From DASUMP01 sp036277635 (GTDB taxonomy: Bacteria > Actinomycetota > Acidimicrobiia > IMCC26256 > PALSA-610), in contig DASUMP010000057.1 in NCBI GenBank assembly GCA_036277635.1, forward strand, positions 1-11,608: a stretch of DNA of 11,608 nt, in the 5' to 3' direction. The notes beneath the pieces are model-generated. The model was not told the DNA's origin, ran no database searches, and saw only the letters and a list, made by a program, of their open reading frames with translations. How positions within the stretch are numbered: the first letter of the stretch is position 1; the number at the start of each line of letters is the position of its first letter. The position numbers were made by a program, and so were the translations under genes. This document shows positions 5,568 through 11,608 of the stretch, one piece after another.

Positions 5568-6805
5568 GAGTCGAGGCCGCGGGGGCGACCAACACGGGCC
5601 GCGTGCGTGAGGGCAACGAGGACTCGTTCCTCGTCGACGACCGGCAACGGCTGTTCGCGGTCGCCGACGGCATGGGAGGGCACCAAGGCGGCGAGGTCGC
5701 GAGCGCAACCGCGGTGGAGGCGCTGCGCGCGTCGGTGGCGTCAGGCCGCGCGATCAACGACGCGATCCGCGACGCGAACATCGCGGTGTTCGAGAAGGCG
5801 GTCGACGATCCCGGTCTCGAGGGCATGGGTACGACGATGACCGCGCTGGTCGCGCCGTCGTTCGGCGACCAGCTCTTGATCGGGCACGTGGGCGACTCGC
5901 GCGCGTACCTGCTCCGCGACGGCGAGCTGTCGCGACTCACCGACGACCACAGCCTCGTCGAGGAGCTGGTGCGTGAAGGACGCCTCACGCCCGAGCAGGC
6001 CGAAGTCCACCCGCAACGGGCGATCATCACACGCGCGCTCGGCGTCGACGGCCAGGTCGAGGTCGACGTGTACACGATCACCGTGCGCACCGGCGACCGC
6101 GTCGTGCTGTGCTCCGACGGGCTCACGACGATGGTGCGCGACCGCGACGTCGAGCGCATGGCGCGAGCAGGCAATCCTCCGCAACGAACGGCCGAGGAGC
6201 TCATCGAGGCCGCGAACCAAGCCGGCGGTGAAGACAACATCACCGTGGTCGTGGTCGACGTCCTCGAAGTCGAGACCGGCGTCCCCGCGGGCGACGAGTT
6301 CGCGCGCCTCGACGGTCCGGTCACCCCGGCGCCGATCGCCGCGCCCGATGTGGCCGAACCGGAACCGACCACCGATCACTTCATGGCGTCGCGCGGCCGC
6401 CGGATGTGGGGCCTCGTGTTCCTCGTCGTGCCGCTCGCGATGGTGCTCGGCGTCGCGGTCGGCGGGCTCTACTGGTACGCCCGCCAGACGTACTACGTCG
6501 GGATCGACGACGGTGAGGTCGTGGTGTTCCGCGGGATCCCCGGCGGCGTCTTGGGTTGGAGCCCGACCGTCGAGCAACGAACTGACGTCGCGGCGAGCGA
6601 GCTGCGCGAGGCCGACCGCCGGAACCTCGAAGACGACGGCGCCGGGCGCGGATCCCTCACTCGTGCTCGCGAGTACCTGCGCGAGCTCCTGGCCGACACC
6701 ACGACGACCACCACCTCGACCACCACCACCACCACGACGCGACCAACCGTCACGACACGCGCGCTCACGTCGACGACGCGATCGTCGCTCGCAGGCGTTC
6801 CGTGA
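5564..6805 (+). CDS. pstP: PstP: membrane PP2C-type Ser/Thr protein phosphatase
   Basis: A 413-residue phosphatase that dephosphorylates PknB and its substrates. The cytosolic PP2C domain (1-235) shows all metal-site motifs: GNEDS (17-21), ADGMGGHQGG (34-43), GHVGDSRAYL (107-116), SDGL (184-187) and GGEDNITVVVV (221-231). Aspartates 35, 111, 185 and 224 are the usual Mn/Mg ligands. A linker is followed by a transmembrane helix (about 281-303) and an outer segment (304-378). The C-terminus is strikingly Thr-rich (TTTTTTSTTTTTTTRPTVTT, 379-398). GTG at 5564 overlaps the fhaB stop by 4 bases and has GGAGG 7 bases upstream (5552-5556). The catalytic half is standard; the Thr tail is the odd part. 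Confidence 0.96.
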   Translation: MRVEAAGATNTGRVREGNEDSFLVDDRQRLFAVADGMGGHQGGEVASATAVEALRASVASGRAINDAIRDANIAVFEKAVDDPGLEGMGTTMTALVAPSFGDQLLIGHVGDSRAYLLRDGELSRLTDDHSLVEELVREGRLTPEQAEVHPQRAIITRALGVDGQVEVDVYTITVRTGDRVVLCSDGLTTMVRDRDVERMARAGNPPQRTAEELIEAANQAGGEDNITVVVVDVLEVETGVPAGDEFARLDGPVTPAPIAAPDVAEPEPTTDHFMASRGRRMWGLVFLVVPLAMVLGVAVGGLYWYARQTYYVGIDDGEVVVFRGIPGGVLGWSPTVEQRTDVAASELREADRRNLEDDGAGRGSLTRAREYLRELLADTTTTTTSTTTTTTTRPTVTTRALTSTTRSSLAGVP

Positions 6806-8127
6806 GCGTCGCGCTGCGGCGTCGACGCAACGCCGAGCTCGGGCTCGGCATCCTCGCGGGAGCCGTCACCGTCGGCGGCTACATCCTGGTCGCCCTCTCC
6901 GATGCACCCGACCTCCCCGCCGATCTGCCGATCTTCCTCGGTGCGGTCATCGGCCTCTACGTGGTCGCCCACCTCGCGGTCCGGCGCTTGACGCCCGCGG
7001 CCGACGCCACGCTGCTCCCGGTCGTCGCCCTGCTGAACGGGATCGGGTTCGTCACCATCACGCGCCTCGACCGCGAGCTGGCTCGCATCCAAGCCGGATG
7101 GGTGCTCGTGGGGGTCGTCGCGTTCGTCCTCACGTTGTTGCTCGTGCGCGACACGCGCGTCCTCGAGCGCTACCGCTACACGGCGCTGATGCTGGGCATG
7201 CTGTTCTTGCTCCTACCGCTCGTGCCCGGCATCGGACGCACGCTGAACGGTGCCCGACTGTGGGTCAGCATCGGTCCGCTCAACTTCCAGCCGGGGGAAG
7301 CGGCCAAGGTCTTGCTCGTCGTGTTCTTCGCCGCGTACCTCACCGAGCAGCGCGCGCTGCTGGCTGAAGGCACGTGGCGCGTCGGGCGCTTCATGCTCCC
7401 TGCGCCGCGCCACCTCGGGCCGCTGCTCCTCGCGTGGGGTGCGTCCATCATCGTGATGGTGCAAGAGAAGGATCTCGGCTCGTCGCTCCTCTTCTTCGGC
7501 GTGTTCGCGCTGATGCTCTACATGGCGACATCGCGCGCGTGGTTCCTCGCGGGTGCGCTCACGCTGTTCGTCGGTGGCGCCGTGATCGCGTACCAGCTGT
7601 TCGACCACGTGCAGGTGCGCGTGACCACGTGGCTCGACCCGTGGCCCGAGGCGCAGACGGCGGGTTACCAGATCATCCAGAGCTGGTACGCGTTCGGCAC
7701 CGGCGGCGCGCTCGGCACCGGTCTCGGGCTGGGGAACCCCGACAAGATCCCGAACGCGGCCACCGACTTCGTGTACTCCGCGATCGGCGAGGAGCTCGGC
7801 CTGGTCGGCACCATTGCCGTGCTCGCCGCGTTCCTGCTCTTCGTCGGGAGCGCGTTCCGCGTCGCCGTCGACGCGCAACGCTTGTTCCCGAAGCTGTTCG
7901 CCGCCGGCCTGGCCACGATCGTCGGCCTGCAGACGGTGATCATCCTCGGCGGCGTCACCCGCCTGATCCCGCTCACCGGGATCACCTTGCCGTTCGTGTC
8001 GTACGGCGGGTCGTCGCTCGTCGCGAACTTCGTGATCGTCGCGCTGTTGCTGCGCATCTCCGACGAGGCGCGCCGCGCACCGGTCGACGACCGCGACGCG
8101 CGCTCGACTCGAGGGGTCGCGCGGTGA
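6802..8127 (+). CDS. rodA: RodA/FtsW family SEDS peptidoglycan glycosyltransferase
   Basis: A 441-residue polytopic membrane protein with about ten transmembrane segments from residue 13 to 418. SEDS polymerases join lipid II units into glycan strands with a partner class B PBP, here the next gene. The conserved block is DPWPEAQTAGYQIIQSWYAF (279-298), GTGLGLG (305-311), then PNAATDFVYSAIGEELG (317-333); Asp322 in TDF is the catalytic aspartate position known from RodA. Near the end are GGVTRLIPLTGITLPFVSYGG (split as GGVTRLIPLTG, 383-393, and ITLPFVSYGG, 394-403). Another family motif is NGARLWVSIGPLNFQPGEAAK (spanning 149-169). The GTG start at 6802 overlaps the pstP stop as GTGA. Context with pbpA and pknB supports rodA rather than ftsW. 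Confidence 0.95.
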   Translation: MSVALRRRRNAELGLGILAGAVTVGGYILVALSDAPDLPADLPIFLGAVIGLYVVAHLAVRRLTPAADATLLPVVALLNGIGFVTITRLDRELARIQAGWVLVGVVAFVLTLLLVRDTRVLERYRYTALMLGMLFLLLPLVPGIGRTLNGARLWVSIGPLNFQPGEAAKVLLVVFFAAYLTEQRALLAEGTWRVGRFMLPAPRHLGPLLLAWGASIIVMVQEKDLGSSLLFFGVFALMLYMATSRAWFLAGALTLFVGGAVIAYQLFDHVQVRVTTWLDPWPEAQTAGYQIIQSWYAFGTGGALGTGLGLGNPDKIPNAATDFVYSAIGEELGLVGTIAVLAAFLLFVGSAFRVAVDAQRLFPKLFAAGLATIVGLQTVIILGGVTRLIPLTGITLPFVSYGGSSLVANFVIVALLLRISDEARRAPVDDRDARSTRGVAR

Positions 8128-9596
8128 ACGCGGCCATCCGACGCACCGGTATCGGCATCGTGCTGCTGTTCCTCGCCCTCGCCGCTCAGCTCACCTACCT
8201 GCAGGTGCTGCGGGCGAACGAGCTCGAGAACGACCCCGCGAACGTGCGCAACTTCTTGCGTGACATCACCCGACCGCGCGGGCAGATCGTGACCGCCGAC
8301 GGCACGATCCTCGCCGAGTCGATCGAAGTCGACGACGAGTTCGAGTTCCAGCGCCGCTACCCCACGATCGGACTCTTCTCGCACATCGTCGGCTACCAGT
8401 CGATCGTGTACGGCAACACCGGCGTCGAGGCCACCTACAACGACGAGCTCGTGGGTCGCGACTTCGACATCCAGGTCGACGATCTCTCGGGCATCCTCTC
8501 CGGCACCGATCCGACCGGCACCGTCGTGCTCAGCGTGTCGGCGGAGGCGCAGACGACCGCGCGCACCGCACTCAACGGGCGCCGCGGTTCGGTCGTCGCC
8601 CTCGACGCGCAGACGGGCGAGATCGTCGCGATGTACTCCGAACCGTCGTACGACCCGCGCCCGCTCGCGAGCCACGACCTCGACCAGGTCCGCACGGTGT
8701 TCGGACTCCTCGCCGACGATCCGAACAACCCGGTGCTCGCGCGCGCGTGGCGCGAGCGGTACGCGCCCGGATCCACGTTCAAGGTGGTGACGACCGCGAT
8801 CGCACTCGACGCCGGTGTCGCCACACCCGATCGCGAGTTCCCGCGTCTCGAGGAGCTCGCGCTCCCGCAGACCGACCGCACCCTGCAGAACTTCGGCGGG
8901 TCGGAGTGCGGCGGCACGCTGGTCGAGAGCTTCCGCGTGTCGTGCAACACGACGTTCGCGCAGATCGGTCTCGACCTCGGAGAGACGCTCGCCGAGGGGA
9001 TCGAACGCTTCGGGATCAACACCGACAGCCCGCCCGCCGATCTCAACCCGCGAGTCGCCCGCAGCGTCGGGCCCGAGCGCGGCTCGTTCGAGCTCGACCA
9101 GCCGTCGTTCGCGCAGGCCGGCATCGGTCAGGCCGACGTCGCGCTCACGCCCCTCGAGAACGCGATGATCGCGGCATCGGTCGCGAACGACGGCGTGATG
9201 ATGGTGCCGCACGTCGGGATCGAGATCCGCAGCTCCGAGGGCGACCTCATCGACGAGATCGGACCGCGGCGCTGGAAGGACGCGATGACCGCTCCGACCG
9301 CGGCGGCGATCGAAGCGATGATGCTCGAAGTCGTCGACCGCGGCACGGGCACCAACGCGCAGATTCCCGGCGTCCGGGTCGCGGGCAAGACCGGCACCGC
9401 GCAAGCACCGGGTGGCGACCCGCACGCATGGTTCATCGGCTACGCGCCGGCAGATCCGGCGCCCGGCCAGCGTCAGTTCGCGATTGCCGTGCTCGTGGAA
9501 CGCGGCGGCGATCTCGGCAGCGAGGCGACCGGCGGGCGTATCGCCGCGCCGGTCGCGGCCGACGTGCTGCGAGTGCTCCTAGGGCTGGAAACGTGA
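8124..9596 (+). CDS. pbpA: PbpA: class B penicillin-binding protein (peptidoglycan transpeptidase)
   Basis: A 490-residue monofunctional transpeptidase, nearly the same length as M. tuberculosis PbpA (491). It has an N-terminal membrane helix (about 9-29), a PBP dimerisation-like region starting with RPRGQIVTADGTILA (50-64), and a transpeptidase domain from about 155 to the end. Catalytic motifs are complete: STFK (217-220, Ser217 nucleophile), SCN (273-275) and KTGTA (422-426). It crosslinks stem peptides outside the membrane, pairing with the SEDS protein encoded just upstream. The GTG at 8124 overlaps the rodA stop as GTGA and has GAGGGG 7 bases upstream (8111-8116). Nothing is missing. 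Confidence 0.96.
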   Translation: MNAAIRRTGIGIVLLFLALAAQLTYLQVLRANELENDPANVRNFLRDITRPRGQIVTADGTILAESIEVDDEFEFQRRYPTIGLFSHIVGYQSIVYGNTGVEATYNDELVGRDFDIQVDDLSGILSGTDPTGTVVLSVSAEAQTTARTALNGRRGSVVALDAQTGEIVAMYSEPSYDPRPLASHDLDQVRTVFGLLADDPNNPVLARAWRERYAPGSTFKVVTTAIALDAGVATPDREFPRLEELALPQTDRTLQNFGGSECGGTLVESFRVSCNTTFAQIGLDLGETLAEGIERFGINTDSPPADLNPRVARSVGPERGSFELDQPSFAQAGIGQADVALTPLENAMIAASVANDGVMMVPHVGIEIRSSEGDLIDEIGPRRWKDAMTAPTAAAIEAMMLEVVDRGTGTNAQIPGVRVAGKTGTAQAPGGDPHAWFIGYAPADPAPGQRQFAIAVLVERGGDLGSEATGGRIAAPVAADVLRVLLGLET

Positions 9597-9600
9597 CGGA

Positions 9601-9606
9601 TAGGGT
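9601..9606 (+). promoter_or_regulatory. -10 element before pknB, suggesting an internal leaderless promoter
   Basis: TAGGGT fits TAnnnT and sits in the 19-base gap between pbpA and pknB, with 9 bases to the ATG at 9616. No Shine-Dalgarno is present in the gap. Together these suggest that pknB can be transcribed from its own leaderless start, in addition to readthrough from upstream. No clear -35 hexamer is visible. Confidence 0.4.
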
Positions 9607-9615
9607 TTCCCGGAC

Positions 9616-11517
9616 ATGACGCTCGTCGGCCGCGTCTTCACGAATCGCTACGAGATCCAGCGCGAGATCGCGCAGGGCGGGATGGCCGAGGTGTACCTCG
9701 CGCATGACCGCCTGCTCGATCGTCCGGTCGCGCTCAAGGCGCTCTTCCCCGAGTTCGCGCGTGACCCGTCGTTCGTGGAGCGGTTCCGCCGCGAGGCGCA
9801 GGCGGCCGGCAACCTCAACCACCCGAACATCGTCGCGATCTACGACTGGGGCCAGGAGTCGGGCACGTACTTCCTGGTGATGGAGTACGTGGAGGGGCGC
9901 GCGCTGCGCGACCTGATCCGCGCCGAAGGCCCGCTCGAGGCGGGTGCGTCCGCCGACATCGCGGCCGAGATCGCTGCCGCGCTCGCGTCGGCGCACCGCG
10001 GCGGCCTCGTGCACCGCGACGTGAAGCCCGGCAACGTGTTGCTGACGCGCTCGGGCACGGTGAAGGTCACCGACTTCGGCATCATCGCCCGTCCCGGCGC
10101 CGACGGCGGCCTCACTCAGACCGGCTCGGTGATGGGCACCGCCACGTACTTCTCGCCCGAACAGGCGCAGGGCCTCGCGGTCGACGGCCGCAGCGACGTG
10201 TACTCGCTCGGCGTCGTGCTCTACGAGATGGTCACCGGCGTCGCGCCGTTCACCGGCGACTCGCCCGTCGCGGTCGCGTACAAGCACGTGCGCGAAGAGC
10301 CGCTCCCGCCATCGCGACGCAACCCCGCGGTCCCGCCGGATCTCGAGCAGATCATCCTCACCGCGATGGCGAAGGACCCCGACCTCCGCTACCAGACCGC
10401 CGACGACATGCGCGCCGACCTCCTCGCGTTCCGGCGCGGTCGTCCGCTCGCCGCCGGACCGGTCACCGCGATGGTCGCGGAGCTGCCCGGAGACTACGAG
10501 CGCACCGTCGCCACGCCCCGCGTCGCCACCACCGACGCCACCCGCATGGGTCCGGTCGTCGCTCCGGTCCGCGGACGCAACCGCGGCCTCATCACCGCGC
10601 TCACCGTTCTCGGACTCATCGGCGTGCTCGCGCTCATCATCTTCCTCGCCGGCGCGTTCGGCGAAGGTGCGACGCAGGTCGACGTGCCGACGGTCGTCGG
10701 CCTGCAGGTCGACGAGGCCACGCGCGAGCTCGAAGACGCGGGGTTCGACGTGCGCGAGGAAGACGTGCGCAACGAGGCGCCGGTCGGCGAAGTGATCAGC
10801 CAGGACCCGGCGGGGGGCGAGCGCGCCGACCGCGGGAGCGACGTCACGATCGAAGTGAGCATCGGCACCGGCCTCGTGCGCGTGCCCGAGGTGGCGGGCC
10901 TGCTCGCACCCGACGCCGAGCAGCTCTTGGAAGACGCGAACCTCCAGCCGCAGCTCGTGTCGGAGTCGAGCAGCACCGTCCCCGCATTCGAGGTGATCCG
11001 CACCGACCCGCCCGAAGGCACCGAAGTCGAGGCGCGCTCCACCGTGCGTGTCTTCGTGAGCAACGGGCCGCCCGAGGTGCGGGTCCCGAACGTGCTCAAC
11101 CTGTCGCGTGACGCGGCGATCGCGCAGCTGAGCGACGCGAACCTCGTCGCCGATCCGCGCAACGAACCGAGCGACACCGTGCCCGCAGGCAACGTCATCC
11201 GCACCGACCCGGCGCCGAACGCGTTGGTGCGCGAGGGCGACACGATCGTCGTGTTCGTGTCGTCGGGTCCCGCCACGAACGAGGTGCCGAACGTGATCGG
11301 CCTCACCCAGTCGGAGGCCGAGGCCGCGATCTCCGCCGCCGGGTTCACGCCCCGGGTCGTCACCGCGCCCTCCACCGCGGGCAACGCCGGCAAGGTCATC
11401 GACCAGGATCCCGACGGCGGCACGCAAGTCGCGCCGGCGTCCACGGTCGTGCTGACCGTGGGTGAAGCACCGACCACCACCGTCGCCCCCACCACCTCGA
11501 CCACCGCGGGCCCGTGA
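9616..11517 (+). CDS. pknB: PknB: transmembrane Ser/Thr protein kinase with four PASTA repeats
   Basis: A 633-residue receptor kinase, close to the mycobacterial PknB length. The kinase domain (12-275) has the Gly loop IAQGGMAEVY (18-27), Lys41 in VALK, HRDVKPGNVLL (133-143), DFG (153-155), and an activation loop GGLTQTGSVMGTATYFSPEQ (164-183), with Thr167 and Thr169 at the positions of the autophosphorylated pair in PknB. After a juxtamembrane segment comes one transmembrane helix (325-347). Four PASTA repeats follow, at about 354-417, 421-484, 488-552 and 555-617, which in relatives bind muropeptides or lipid II. It ends with a short Thr/Pro-rich tail (620-633). DNA of repeats two and three is alike around ATCCGCACCGACCC, a sign of repeat duplication. 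The ATG at 9616 lies 19 bases after pbpA; its stop overlaps the next gene by GTGA. Confidence 0.96.
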   Translation: MTLVGRVFTNRYEIQREIAQGGMAEVYLAHDRLLDRPVALKALFPEFARDPSFVERFRREAQAAGNLNHPNIVAIYDWGQESGTYFLVMEYVEGRALRDLIRAEGPLEAGASADIAAEIAAALASAHRGGLVHRDVKPGNVLLTRSGTVKVTDFGIIARPGADGGLTQTGSVMGTATYFSPEQAQGLAVDGRSDVYSLGVVLYEMVTGVAPFTGDSPVAVAYKHVREEPLPPSRRNPAVPPDLEQIILTAMAKDPDLRYQTADDMRADLLAFRRGRPLAAGPVTAMVAELPGDYERTVATPRVATTDATRMGPVVAPVRGRNRGLITALTVLGLIGVLALIIFLAGAFGEGATQVDVPTVVGLQVDEATRELEDAGFDVREEDVRNEAPVGEVISQDPAGGERADRGSDVTIEVSIGTGLVRVPEVAGLLAPDAEQLLEDANLQPQLVSESSSTVPAFEVIRTDPPEGTEVEARSTVRVFVSNGPPEVRVPNVLNLSRDAAIAQLSDANLVADPRNEPSDTVPAGNVIRTDPAPNALVREGDTIVVFVSSGPATNEVPNVIGLTQSEAEAAISAAGFTPRVVTAPSTAGNAGKVIDQDPDGGTQVAPASTVVLTVGEAPTTTVAPTTSTTAGP

Positions 11518-11608
11518 CCGCGCGCGGGCGCGACGCGCTCGCGCCGTGGTACGCCGACCACGGCCGCCACGAGCTCCCGTGGCGCGCGACCCGCGACCGC
11601 TGGACCGT
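11514..11608 (+). CDS. mutY: MutY-like A/G-specific adenine glycosylase, first 31 residues (cut by window edge)
   Basis: GTG at 11514-11516 overlaps the pknB stop (GTGA). The visible protein reads VTARGRDALAPWYADHGRHE, then LPWRATRDRWT. The pattern PWY...GR.ELPWR.TRD.W is the hallmark of the MutY N-terminus, which precedes the HhH-GPD fold. MutY removes adenine mispaired with 8-oxoguanine. The iron-sulfur cluster and catalytic Asp lie beyond the window. There is no Shine-Dalgarno, so translation probably depends on coupling to pknB. In M. tuberculosis the gene after pknB is trpG; nothing in these residues resembles TrpG. Confidence 0.75.
   Translation, partial: MTARGRDALAPWYADHGRHELPWRATRDRWT

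Noticed and set aside
5287..6577. Minus-strand frames opposite pstP
   Set aside because: Antisense to conserved PP2C motifs; Ser/Arg- or Asp/His-rich composition.
7665..9425. Minus-strand frame of 586 codons opposite rodA and pbpA
   Set aside because: Antisense to two complete conserved genes; composition typical of a reverse-complement shadow.
9433..11427. Minus-strand frame of 664 codons opposite pknB
   Set aside because: Antisense to the kinase and PASTA repeats; low-complexity Arg/Asp/Val/His translation without any domain.
10680..11460. PASTA-encoding region as a DNA repeat array or CRISPR-like element
   Set aside because: The periodicity of about 200 bases comes from protein-domain duplication; the units differ strongly and there are no short identical spaced repeats.

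Overview
The window is very GC-rich and gene-dense, with GTG starts, few intergenic bases and no insertion sequence, phage gene, CRISPR array or rRNA. It suggests a high-GC actinobacterium, because it carries the actinobacterial cell-division and cell-wall control cluster fhaA-fhaB-pstP-rodA-pbpA-pknB with tRNA-Leu(CAG) divergently upstream. The Thr-rich extracellular tails and the absence of a pknA-type second kinase point away from Mycobacterium and perhaps to the class Acidimicrobiia, but that placement is inference from style, not from a search.

Left part (1-3925): accessory metabolism. A cytochrome P450 (cut by the window edge) and a cupin-type 2,4'-dihydroxyacetophenone-dioxygenase-like protein form a minus-strand operon. 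A small unknown gene diverges from it across a strong inverted repeat (998-1043). Next is a minus-strand operon of an ArsR-type winged-helix regulator and an SRPBCC/AHSA1 protein. Divergent from that is an aminoglycoside-phosphotransferase-fold kinase-like gene of the type often linked to acyl-CoA dehydrogenases. An AT-rich palindrome (2831-2848), a candidate operator, lies between the last two units.

Middle (3926-4444): a 49-residue hydrophobic protein of the DUF6131 type, behind a promoter resembling the SigB/SigF stress class and followed by a hairpin; then tRNA-Leu(CAG) on the minus strand; then a divergent promoter region.

Right part (4445-11608): the conserved cluster, all on the plus strand. 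FhaA and FhaB are phosphothreonine-binding FHA proteins. PstP is the membrane PP2C phosphatase that reverses PknB signalling. RodA (SEDS glycosyltransferase) and PbpA (class B transpeptidase) form a peptidoglycan synthase pair. PknB is a receptor kinase with four extracellular PASTA repeats, which in known relatives sense muropeptides or lipid II. Three internal junctions share a 4-base GTGA stop/start overlap, and the start of a mutY-like DNA glycosylase gene overlaps pknB in the same way. No wholly novel system is evident. The best candidates for something undescribed are the P450/cupin/unknown-gene module with its inverted repeat, and the ArsR/SRPBCC/kinase-like divergon with its palindrome.
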